The notes under the pieces: generated by a model
What the model was told of the DNA's origin: nothing
What the model saw: only the letters and a program-made list of their open reading frames with translations
Database searches by the model: none
Part shown: positions 35,417-43,690 of the stretch, piece after piece
Layout of the letters: the number at the start of each line of letters is the position of its first letter
How positions within the stretch are numbered: the stretch's first letter is position 1
NCBI GenBank assembly: GCA_900315075.1
Contig: OMXV01000009.1
Location: 62,001-126,000, forward strand
Origin: an uncultured Prevotellaceae bacterium
GTDB taxonomy: Bacteria > Bacteroidota > Bacteroidia > Bacteroidales > Bacteroidaceae
Direction of reading: 5' to 3'
Length of the DNA stretch: 64,000 bases
Program-made: the position numbers and the translations under genes

Positions 35417-36272
35417 AAAAATCGGCTGAGTTCTGACCGTTTCCTACCGCCGTTTTCGTTCCTTTTGGCACTTAGACACACCCATGTTTCTATAGGTAGG
35501 CGGCATACGGACAGGTTTGGAAAACCTGCAAACACTACTCTCACACTATGTAAAGTACTCCTTTCACCCTTGGCTCTTGCGGATGCAGAGTGAAGCTTTC
35601 CTTGCGGTACTAACTCCATCCACGTATTGCAGTGGAATAACCGTATTTTCGTACGAGAGTGCACAACACTTTTGCGTTCACGAATGAAGTATGGATTGAA
35701 TGGTCCACCTTCCCAATGTGTCTCTATAGGAGATGCGGTTGTGCTTGTGTCCTTCGTACCTTTTAAGTACCTTAGAACCAACACCCCCTTGCCCTCGGCT
35801 GCCACGCCTACTGACTTCACAGGCCCTGTGCATCCTACTGTTTCCAGGTCGTGCTGCCACACACAATCAACCCTGGGCGGGTTGTAGGATAAGAACCAAT
35901 GATTATCCACTCTCTAAGACTGGCAATCTTTGGGAGTCGATTTCACCCCGTACTTTGTCGATGTTACCATCCAAGTTGACTTGACAAGAGCCAACGTACC
36001 CTGCTTTGGGGTCTGCCCGACCTTAGTCCGAAGGATACTCGTACGTGATGGCTTTCCGGTGAACAGGTTTTGCCCTGCGCAACCTCCTTTTTTTGGGAAA
36101 GGTAGGAAGGTCACTTTATAGCATTACTGCTTTATTCTGACGACGCGAAGCCCGCCGTTTTCCATGTCCCAAGACCGTTTGTGTCGTGGATGTTTCACCG
36201 CAGCACAAAAGAATTTGTGGCATGAAGATATTTGGTTTTTAAGAAGTCTATCAAAGAGCGCTTTCAAATTTC
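35417..36272 (-). ncRNA. Candidate large structured noncoding RNA, about 0.86-0.9 kb
   Basis: No convincing protein gene exists in this stretch. A minus-strand -7 box (36278-36285) predicts a start near 36272, and the strong terminator at 35416-35378 ends it. Perfect helices seen by eye (plus coordinates): 35512-35518/35522-35528; 35818-35822/35826-35830; 35832-35838/35884-35890 enclosing 35868-35873/35879-35884; 35994-35999/36041-36046 enclosing 36021-36024/36031-36034; 36140-36144/36183-36187. The helix 35975-35980/35990-35995 forms fully only in minus-strand RNA because it needs a G-U pair. I saw no motifs of RNase P RNA, tmRNA, rRNA or group II domain V. A degraded mobile element is the main alternative. 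Confidence 0.5.
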
Positions 36273-36277
36273 TGATG

Positions 36278-36285
36278 CAAAGGTA
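36278..36285 (-). promoter_or_regulatory. -7 box of the candidate RNA
   Basis: On the minus strand TACCTTTG followed by CATC matches the consensus. No TTTG -33 was found at 19-21 bases. Confidence 0.55.
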
Positions 36286-36487
36286 GGAGCCAAGTGCGCA
36301 GCCTTTCTGCGTAGATATAAAATATATTTCTTTTACCATGTTTTTTTCTCCGCAATAGCTTTCTGTACTTTATTTTGGGGATATTTTTATCCATATTCTT
36401 CCTTGTTTCTCATGAAAATACCTAATAGTTGCTATTGGCAATATCATGCTTTTTTAGTTATTTTGCAGTCCATAAATATTGTGTCTT

Positions 36488-37444
36488 ATGAAAAATCATA
36501 AAATGTATGAGGCTGACGACCGGATGATTTCACTCATACGCGATAATTATAGTCTTTTGCAGAGTCTCGGTAGTTTCGGTATCAATTTGGGCTTTGGCGA
36601 CAAAACCGTTAGTGAGGTTTGCCAGGAGCAGGGTGTGGACACCTATACTTATCTGGCTGTGGTAAATTTCACAATTAACGGGTATCGTGAGCTCAGCGAC
36701 TTCTCAAAATTGTCTATCCCTACCTTGTTGCAATATTTGAAAGCCAGCCATGAATATTTTTTGGGGTTCCAGCTGCCATTCATCAGAAAGGAATTAGTGG
36801 AGGCACTCGATGAGAACGACAATTTGGCAAGACTTATTCTCAAACTCTACGATGACTATGCGCGGGCTGTACGTTCACACATGAAATACGAAGAGAAGAC
36901 GGTGTTTCCATATGTTGAATCGCTGCTGAGGAATGAGGTGTCTAACAATTACGATATTGATACCTACTCAAAGCATCATGGACAAACCGACGGACTGCTC
37001 CGTGAACTCAAGAGTATCATCATCAAATACCTCCCCAGCGATGGCCTTCACAACAACCAACTCTCCGCCTGCCTCTATGATATATATAATAATGAGGAAT
37101 GGCTGTCAATGCATGCAGAGGTTGAAGAGTCGATTTTCATACCTGCCATCAGGTGGTTGGAGAGGCGGACCAAGCAAAATGATGTGTCGACGAAAATCTC
37201 AAGCATGATTAACCAGAATCCTGATAATTCCGAGGCTCTGAGCGACAGAGAGAAGGATGTTGTCATCAGTCTCGTGCAGGGTATGTCGAACAAAGAAATT
37301 GCCGATCATTTGTGCATTTCCGTCAATACTGTTATCACCCATAGAAGAAATATTGCCAAAAAACTACAAATCCATAGCCCGGCCGGACTGACCATTTACG
37401 CTATTGTCAACCATCTGGTTGACATCTCAAATGTCAGTCTCTGA
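36488..37444 (+). CDS. Hemerythrin-domain regulator with LuxR-type HTH
   Basis: I start at ATG 36488 (MKNHKMYEADD); the longer frame begins at a TTG. The 318-residue protein has three parts. First is a ScdA_N-like segment (NLGFGDKTVSEVCQEQGVD). Next is a hemerythrin HHE region with metal-ligand candidates in ASHEYF, HMKYEEKTVFPY, KHHGQTD and HAEVEESIFIPA. Last is a C-terminal LuxR HTH (LSDREKDVVISLVQGMSNKEIADHL...). RIC/YtfE-type proteins use such di-iron sites in iron-sulphur repair and nitric oxide stress. Fusion to a DNA-binding domain suggests a redox-, oxygen- or NO-responsive regulator. The nrdDG operon lies downstream on the same strand. Confidence 0.83.
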   Translation: MKNHKMYEADDRMISLIRDNYSLLQSLGSFGINLGFGDKTVSEVCQEQGVDTYTYLAVVNFTINGYRELSDFSKLSIPTLLQYLKASHEYFLGFQLPFIRKELVEALDENDNLARLILKLYDDYARAVRSHMKYEEKTVFPYVESLLRNEVSNNYDIDTYSKHHGQTDGLLRELKSIIIKYLPSDGLHNNQLSACLYDIYNNEEWLSMHAEVEESIFIPAIRWLERRTKQNDVSTKISSMINQNPDNSEALSDREKDVVISLVQGMSNKEIADHLCISVNTVITHRRNIAKKLQIHSPAGLTIYAIVNHLVDISNVSL

Positions 37445-37477
37445 CATGGTGAAAGAAGAACATATCTCACATTGAAG

Positions 37478-37522
37478 AATTGCACACTTAGGGGGATTTT
37501 TCTCTAAGTGTGCAATTTTTGT
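37478..37522 (+). terminator. Terminator after the hemerythrin regulator
   Basis: A 14-bp stem (37478-37491 with 37504-37517) is followed by a run of T. Confidence 0.9.
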
Positions 37523-37661
37523 ATGTAAATACTTATGCATCAACAACTATAGTATTTTTGTTCAATAAATGTAATTTTAAGTGTAAAAAAAGAGTCATTA
37601 AAATTCGTTAATAAAAGCATTTTTCATTACCTAAAACGTACAACTTTGCAAAGAATTGTAT

Positions 37662-37669
37662 TAACTTTG
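37662..37669 (+). promoter_or_regulatory. -7 box upstream of nrdD
   Basis: TAACTTTG matches the consensus, 124 bases before the nrdD ATG. A second partial box (CAACTTTG at 37641-37648) lies just upstream. The long leader between box and ATG is AT-rich, with repeated GTTATCCAAAA words near 37722 and 37767. Confidence 0.5.
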
Positions 37670-37793
37670 TAAGCGATTTCAAAAAACATTTTTTGAAACT
37701 TCCAAGCGTAGGAATTTTAAAAAGTTATCCAAAATGGAAAACTTTTTTGAAATCATGAGAGGAAAAGTTATCCAAAACAATAGAATAAGGTAA

Positions 37794-39893
37794 ATGAGAG
37801 AATTCACTATCAAGAAGCGTGATGGCTCGTCAGATCGCTTCTCACTCGACAAAATTATGACTGCCATTCTCAAGGCTTTTCAGTCTGTGGATGAGACAGC
37901 TGATTTAGGTGCTATATCAAAGATTATCAGCCACTTAAATATCACCGATAATATCACAGTTGAGGATATTCAGAACGAGGTGGAAGAGGCTCTGATGAAG
38001 GAAGGGCACTTTAGGGTGGCTAAGTCGTTTATGCTATACCGACAGCGGCATACTGAAGACCGTGAGACTATGGAGCGGTTGAAATTTTTGGCAGACTATG
38101 TAGATGCTGCTAATGCGGCAACTGGTTCAAAGTATGATGCCAATGCAAATGTCGAGCATAAAAATATTGCAACTTTGATAGGTGAATTACCTAAATCAAG
38201 TTTTATTCGTCTCAACCGTCGTTTGCTAACAGACCGTATTAAAATAATGTACGGAAAAGCTCTGGCCGAAGAGTACATCGACATGCTCACACATCATTTC
38301 ATTTACAAGAATGATGAGACTTCATTGGCCAACTATTGTGCATCAATCACCATGTATCCCTGGCTTATTGGTGGCACTATGTCAATTGGCGGCAATTCCA
38401 CGGCACCTACTAACCTCAAGTCATTCTGCGGTGGATTCGTCAACATGGTGTTCATGGTGTCCAGTATGCTTAGTGGTGCATGCGCCACACCAGAGTTCCT
38501 CATGTACCTCAATTATTTCATAGGTTTGGAATATGGCAAGGAGTATTGGAAGGAACCCGACAAGGTTGTGGATTTATCGCTCAAAAAGCGTACCATCGAT
38601 AAGATGATTACCGACTGTTTTGAGCAAATCGTCTATTCCATCAACCAGCCTACGGGAGCAAGAAACTATCAGGCTGTGTTCTGGAATATTGCCTATTATG
38701 ACAAACCCTATTTCGAGAGTCTATTTGGAGACTTCTACTTCCCCGATGGCACAAAACCCGACTGGGAGGGATTGTCTTGGTTGCAAAAGAGATTTATGAA
38801 GTGGTTCAATAGCGAACGACTGAAAACTGTGCTCACCTTCCCTGTGGAAACAATGGCACTGCTTACCAAAGATGGTGACGTTATCGATAAAGAGTGGGGG
38901 GACTTCACAGCTGAGATGTATTCAGAAGGTCATTCTTTCTTTACCTATATGAGCGATAATGCCGACTCGCTAAGCTCATGTTGCCGACTGCGCAACGAAA
39001 TACAAGACAATGGCTTCAGCTACACTTTGGGAGCTGGTGGCGTGTCAACGGGGTCGAAGAGTGTACTTACCATTAACCTTAACCGTTGCATTCAGTATGC
39101 TGTCAATAAGGGACAGGACTATAAAGAATTCCTTTCGCATATTATCGACCTTTGCCATAAGGTGCAACTGGCATACAATGAGAATTTGAAAGAGTTGCAG
39201 AAGCATGGCATGTTGCCACTCTTCGATGCTGGCTACATCAATATCGGAAGACAATACCTCACTATTGGTGTCAACGGTCTGGTGGAAGCTGCCGAGTTTA
39301 TGGGGCTTAGTATTACTGACAACCCAGATTACCTCTCGTTTGTGCAGACCGTCTTAGGTCTTGTTGAGAAATACAACAAGCAATACCGTACAAAGGATAT
39401 ATTGTTCAACTGTGAGATGATACCCGCCGAAAATGTGGGTGTGAAGCATGCTAAGTGGGACCGTGAGGATGGATATTTTGTACCTCGCGACTGCTATAAT
39501 AGTTATTTCTACATTGTCGAGGACGACTCGCTGAATATCATCGATAAGTTTAAGTTGCATGGCGCGCCCTATATCGAGCACCTCACCGGTGGCTCTGCAT
39601 TGCACATGAATCTCGACGAGCACCTATCCAAACAACAATACCGCCAACTGTTGCGAGTTGCAGCAAAGGAAGGTTGCAACTATTTCACATTCAATATCCC
39701 CAATACCATCTGCAATGACTGTGGATACATAGATAAGCGATATCTAAAGGAGTGTCCGCACTGCCATTCCAAAAACGTAGATTATATGACGCGTATCATC
39801 GGATACCTCAAACGGGTGAGCAATTTCTCACAACCCAGACAGCAGGAAGCTGCACGCAGATTCTATGCTGGTGCAGAGAAACTTTCAGAATAA
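37794..39893 (+). CDS. nrdD: Anaerobic ribonucleoside-triphosphate reductase
   Basis: The 699-residue class III reductase makes dNTPs without oxygen. It has an N-terminal ATP-cone (FTIKKRDGSSDRFSLDKI), the glycyl-radical catalytic domain, a C-terminal four-Cys zinc site (CNDCGY and CPHC), and the radical Gly670 in RIIGYL, followed by KRVSNFS. All expected elements are present. The activase gene nrdG follows after 47 bases. Confidence 0.96.
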   Translation: MREFTIKKRDGSSDRFSLDKIMTAILKAFQSVDETADLGAISKIISHLNITDNITVEDIQNEVEEALMKEGHFRVAKSFMLYRQRHTEDRETMERLKFLADYVDAANAATGSKYDANANVEHKNIATLIGELPKSSFIRLNRRLLTDRIKIMYGKALAEEYIDMLTHHFIYKNDETSLANYCASITMYPWLIGGTMSIGGNSTAPTNLKSFCGGFVNMVFMVSSMLSGACATPEFLMYLNYFIGLEYGKEYWKEPDKVVDLSLKKRTIDKMITDCFEQIVYSINQPTGARNYQAVFWNIAYYDKPYFESLFGDFYFPDGTKPDWEGLSWLQKRFMKWFNSERLKTVLTFPVETMALLTKDGDVIDKEWGDFTAEMYSEGHSFFTYMSDNADSLSSCCRLRNEIQDNGFSYTLGAGGVSTGSKSVLTINLNRCIQYAVNKGQDYKEFLSHIIDLCHKVQLAYNENLKELQKHGMLPLFDAGYINIGRQYLTIGVNGLVEAAEFMGLSITDNPDYLSFVQTVLGLVEKYNKQYRTKDILFNCEMIPAENVGVKHAKWDREDGYFVPRDCYNSYFYIVEDDSLNIIDKFKLHGAPYIEHLTGGSALHMNLDEHLSKQQYRQLLRVAAKEGCNYFTFNIPNTICNDCGYIDKRYLKECPHCHSKNVDYMTRIIGYLKRVSNFSQPRQQEAARRFYAGAEKLSE

Positions 39894-39940
39894 CATTCAT
39901 CAGACACATTCATAACCTACAATATAAATAATTCATCAAG

Positions 39941-40405
39941 ATGTTGAAGTACGTAAACACAAGTGTGGTGTTTCAGGAAATTCCTGACGAGGTGACACTC
40001 GCCATCAATATTGCCAACTGCCCATGCCATTGCCCGGGCTGCCATAGCAAGTACCTATGGGAAAACATTGGAACACCACTAACGCCTATGGTGATAGAGC
40101 GAATGATCAGTGAATACGACGGTGACATCACTTGCATCGCCTTCATGGGCGGTGACTCTGAGCCGACATACATCAATACGTTGGCGCGCTATATACATCG
40201 AGAGCATCCAAAATACAAGGTTGCATGGTATAGTGGGCGCCAGCGTATTCCGTCGGTCGTGAGAAAGTCGGACTTCGATTATATCAAAGTTGGGCCATAT
40301 ATTGCTCACCTTGGATGCCTGAAGGAGCGTACAACTAACCAGCGACTCTACAAAAAAGCATCCGGCGACTATTTCAAGGATATCACTTTCAGATTCTGGA
40401 GATGA
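39941..40405 (+). CDS. nrdG: Anaerobic ribonucleotide reductase activating protein
   Basis: The 154-residue radical-SAM enzyme generates the glycyl radical on NrdD. The CX3CX2C cluster motif is CPCHCPGC (Cys27, Cys31, Cys34), and IAFMGGDSEP follows as the SAM-binding GGE-like segment. Length is typical for this short activase. Its stop overlaps the start of the LuxR-type gene by 4 bases. Confidence 0.94.
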   Translation: MLKYVNTSVVFQEIPDEVTLAINIANCPCHCPGCHSKYLWENIGTPLTPMVIERMISEYDGDITCIAFMGGDSEPTYINTLARYIHREHPKYKVAWYSGRQRIPSVVRKSDFDYIKVGPYIAHLGCLKERTTNQRLYKKASGDYFKDITFRFWR

Positions 40406-41013
40406 GCGGACAGAGGATGAGACCTTTAATGGCCATCCTATGTCAGGACACCTTGGCTGTGATGGGACTAAGGCAGATGCTTCAAAGTGTTATGCCTGCC
40501 ATTGAAGTCGAGTCATTCGACTCTGTCGAGCAATTAAAAATGGCAGGGGAGGAGAATTATGTCCATTTTTTTGTTTATGTTGGCATCCTGCTCAGTAATC
40601 GACCCTTTTTTCTTGAACGAAGAAAAAAGACAATCGTACTTACCACTCTTGATGAACAGGCGAGTCAGATGTCTGATTTCCGCTGTCTAAGAATTACGCT
40701 ACCTGAAAAACAATTGGTCAAGGCATTTATTGCATTGGAGCAAAGTGCCCATCCCAATGGGCATCACATGAATGAATTACCAACACAAAAAGCGTCTTCT
40801 TCCCCCAAAAAGTTATCGACAAGGGAACTCGATGTTTTGCGTTTAATTGTCAAAGGTTATATCAACAAAGAAATTGCCGACAAACTCAACATCAGCCTTC
40901 CCACAGTTATCACACACCGGAAAAACATCATGGAGAAACTCGCAGCAAAAAGTGTTTCCACCCTCACTATCTATGCTGTCATGAACGGATATGTGGGGAT
41001 AGAGGAAATATGA
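40402..41013 (+). CDS. LuxR-family regulator with a receiver-like domain lacking the phospho-Asp
   Basis: The 203-residue protein has an N-terminal receiver-like domain (ILCQDTLAVMGLRQML) and a C-terminal LuxR HTH (LSTRELDVLRLIVKGYINKEIADKL). At the place of the usual phosphorylated Asp the strand reads VHFFVYVGIL, with no acidic residue, so control is probably not by ordinary phosphorylation. The HTH closely resembles that of the hemerythrin regulator at 36488. The start overlaps nrdG by ATGA, which suggests coupled expression with nrdDG. Confidence 0.85.
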   Translation: MSGQRMRPLMAILCQDTLAVMGLRQMLQSVMPAIEVESFDSVEQLKMAGEENYVHFFVYVGILLSNRPFFLERRKKTIVLTTLDEQASQMSDFRCLRITLPEKQLVKAFIALEQSAHPNGHHMNELPTQKASSSPKKLSTRELDVLRLIVKGYINKEIADKLNISLPTVITHRKNIMEKLAAKSVSTLTIYAVMNGYVGIEEI

Positions 41014-41016
41014 TAT

Positions 41017-41061
41017 GAAAACACCTTCATTGTTATTTCGAATAACAATGAAGGTGTTTTC
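41017..41061. terminator. 21-bp perfect hairpin between convergent genes
   Basis: 41017-41037 pairs perfectly with 41041-41061 around TCG. It lies between the LuxR-type gene and the xylanase gene and most likely terminates both. Confidence 0.85.
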
Positions 41062-41100
41062 AGAAAATTCATGTGCAATTTGTGGTAATTTACCACATTG

Positions 41101-43209
41101 TTACTTAATCACGTATTTTTTACCATTCTTGATAACGATACCACGGTAGTTGGCATCGACAGGCATACCCATGATATTGTAGGTTGGCGTGTCGGGCTCG
41201 TTGTCGCTTTCGATGGTTTGGATGGCCAACGGAGTGTCGCTGGTAACCTGCAATGGATATATTTGCGATCTTTTTTCCTTGCCCTCGGCATTCAAGGAGA
41301 CAGCCATGATGTCGTATGTGCGCTTCTCTGTAGGTATAAATACGCATTGGTATGGCTTCTCTGTATCTGTACCTATCAGCAAGCCGTTGGCATAAAACCT
41401 CACCTCACTAATGGTACTTGTTCTCGATGTTGCTTTGGCTGAGACTGTAACGTGGTCGCCGACTCCATATCTGTCGTCAAAAGATTTCATTACACACGAC
41501 CCATCAGCTTCCTCGTAACGATTAAAAGTGATATCCTTGATGTTGAAGCCCCCTTGATCGACAAGCAGAGTGAAAACATGGCGGCCTGCTGTTAGCTCAG
41601 TTGTCAGGTAACCATGTAGCGTTTTCCATTCAGTGGCACCGCCTGTCTTGGGCACCTCCATAAACTCGGTGAGGAATGTCAGGCTGTCGAGACCATATTC
41701 TGCCAAATGGAACCTGCCGTTGGCCATTGTCGAGGCCACAGTGGCATCAAATGAATAGAGGCCATCCTCCTTGACATCGACAGTGTAGTCCATCCATTGG
41801 TCTGTCTTTGTAGAAGTTGTTGTATTGCGAGTGGCGTTGTAGTAAGATATGCCTGAAACACCTTTGTCGTATTCATCAATCTTGATGGTGCCAGGAAGTT
41901 CAGGAGCCTCACCGTAGGGTTCTTTCTTTGAACTTCCGCTAACCACGCTGAAGCGGCCATAACGCTCGTAGGTTGAGCCGTCGGTAGCAGTAACCACAGC
42001 CTTAGTGGTCTTCCAACCTGAAGAAATGCTTGATGGTACTATATAATCAGTCTTATAAGGAGCCTCAGTCATTGATGCAATTAGTTCATTGTCAACATAA
42101 AGATCCACCTTCTCGATAGTCTTGGTGGCAAGACGGGCATTTACCTTGATGGGTAGCACGTCGCCCCTGACAACTTTCAGAGCCGCAGGGCGGATATAGA
42201 CAGAAGCCTCTTTCTTCATGCCGGGGAATGGACTTGCTGCGTTTTTGGCGGCATCGGTGGCCATATATTCCTTTATCCAGGTCATCGCAGGGCGTTCTAC
42301 ACCATTCTTGTAAAGACCGGAGTTGTCAACCCAAGTGCTCCCATGGATATATCCCCACAAGGTAACACCCGCACAATAGGGGGCTTCCCACATTATTGGG
42401 AGTATCTTTTCGTACTGCGATTTCTGTTGACTGTCATTAGCTTTGTCAATATCTAATTCAGTGATATACATAGGCATCTGGAGTGCATCTTGTTGCTTTT
42501 TCAGCACATTGGTCAATTCGCTGACACTAATGTCGCCCAATTCGTGCGACTGATTGCCGTAGGCATCAATAGGTGCGCCGGCATCGCGCAAAGTCTGCAC
42601 CAATGTGATGTAGTTGTCAACATCCCAACGTATGGAATTATAGTCATTGTATATCAAAATGGCATCAGGCCAACGTTGCCCAGCCATGTCAAAAGCCTTG
42701 ATGAGCCAGTCATAACCGGTTTTTCCACCACCACCCATTGACTCTTTTATCATGGGGTTGCCTTCCTGATGCCTGCCCACGGCCTCGTTTACTACGTCAA
42801 TCATAGGCAGGGTATTATACTTTTCCTTTACTTTATTAAACCAATTTGTGATAGCGGCAAAACGCTCTTTAGGTGTCAAGTCTGGCAACCAGTTGGGATA
42901 TTGGGCTCCCCACAACAACGCATGGAATTTGTAGGTAAAGCCATGCTGTTTGGCATAGTTGAATGCTCTGTCACAGCCCCAGTTGAAATTGCCTCTATTA
43001 CCCTCGACAGAACCCCATTTTGACTCGTTCTCACAGGTAATTTGGTTCCAAAGTGTATAGTAGGCAGGTACCCCGCCTCCGGCATCCACATTACCTCTTG
43101 TAGTGATGTTTCCCAAGAACTTGTCTGGGTTGGTAGATAACTGAGCAAATAAAGTTGTTGGTAGCAACAATGCCAACAGTAATAGATAGCTTTTAGTTAT
43201 TCTTCGCAT
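41101..43209 (-). CDS. Secreted endo-1,4-beta-xylanase (GH10) with accessory domains
   Basis: The 702-residue protein has a signal peptide (residues 1-22) and a GH10 catalytic barrel (about 30-325) with acid/base Glu142 in MIDVVNEA and nucleophile Glu251 in YITELDI. Ig-like and carbohydrate-binding-like beta domains follow (about 335-670). The last 26 residues, YNIMGMPVDANYRG then IVIKNGKKYVIK, resemble short Bacteroidetes C-terminal sorting tails and the tail of the C10 peptidase here. It cleaves xylan outside the cytosol. No susCD pair is adjacent. Confidence 0.92.
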   Translation of the reverse strand: MRRITKSYLLLLALLLPTTLFAQLSTNPDKFLGNITTRGNVDAGGGVPAYYTLWNQITCENESKWGSVEGNRGNFNWGCDRAFNYAKQHGFTYKFHALLWGAQYPNWLPDLTPKERFAAITNWFNKVKEKYNTLPMIDVVNEAVGRHQEGNPMIKESMGGGGKTGYDWLIKAFDMAGQRWPDAILIYNDYNSIRWDVDNYITLVQTLRDAGAPIDAYGNQSHELGDISVSELTNVLKKQQDALQMPMYITELDIDKANDSQQKSQYEKILPIMWEAPYCAGVTLWGYIHGSTWVDNSGLYKNGVERPAMTWIKEYMATDAAKNAASPFPGMKKEASVYIRPAALKVVRGDVLPIKVNARLATKTIEKVDLYVDNELIASMTEAPYKTDYIVPSSISSGWKTTKAVVTATDGSTYERYGRFSVVSGSSKKEPYGEAPELPGTIKIDEYDKGVSGISYYNATRNTTTSTKTDQWMDYTVDVKEDGLYSFDATVASTMANGRFHLAEYGLDSLTFLTEFMEVPKTGGATEWKTLHGYLTTELTAGRHVFTLLVDQGGFNIKDITFNRYEEADGSCVMKSFDDRYGVGDHVTVSAKATSRTSTISEVRFYANGLLIGTDTEKPYQCVFIPTEKRTYDIMAVSLNAEGKEKRSQIYPLQVTSDTPLAIQTIESDNEPDTPTYNIMGMPVDANYRGIVIKNGKKYVIK

Positions 43210-43552
43210 GGTTTAACTATAGTCTAAATTTTGCAGCACTTTTGTTGAATAATGATAATAAGTTCTTGAGTGACAAAATGTTGTCACATTATTTGCTTAT
43301 GTCAGAGTTTTCGCTTATCTTAGTGCTGCAATATAAGAGAAGCAAAAATATCAATGACATGGCAAAGATAAGCAATAAATCTGATAAAACCATTTCTTTC
43401 GGGATATATTTTGTGAGATGGGGTAATTTCTTCATCATGTAGGTGCTATTATTGACTGAGATTTTCCCAACAACAGTAAGTATGTAATATTCTAATCCTA
43501 ATTATTTCTTAAGATACATTGTGCTTTATGCTGTAATGTAAATTATTATATT
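43210..43552. other. Intergenic stretch with no gene
   Basis: This AT-rich region lies between the divergent xylanase and GH92 genes. A 66-codon open frame (43242-43442) has no supporting features. I see no RNA gene here. Confidence 0.6.
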
Positions 43553-43560
43553 TACTTTTG
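43553..43560 (+). promoter_or_regulatory. -7 box of the GH92 gene
   Basis: TACTTTTG fits TAnnTTTG, 130 bases before the ATG at 43691. The -33 partner is unclear. Confidence 0.45.
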
Positions 43561-43690
43561 TAGTATAATCAAAGTAGAGTCTTGAAATGTTCATTAAGCA
43601 AAGCCATTATTGGAGTATTCGAACAGGGATCATCAGCTTTGATTCATACGGTTTTGCCATTAATATAGATATTGTAAATAACTTTAAGAT

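Noticed and set aside
35395-35910. 171-codon minus-strand frame inside the candidate RNA
   Set aside because: The protein-like reading has no recognisable family or plausible domain composition, other frames in the same region are also open, and the frame runs into the terminator stem. Structured RNA explains the sequence better.
35417-36272. RNase P RNA, tmRNA, group II intron or rRNA fragment as identity of the region
   Set aside because: I looked for the conserved RNase P GAGGAAAGUC element, the tmRNA ends, group II domain V and rRNA signature stretches on both strands and did not see them. Identification needs a covariance-model search.
43242-43442. 66-codon plus-strand frame between the xylanase and GH92 genes
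   Set aside because: No promoter-proximal position, motif or signal peptide supports it, and its composition looks random.
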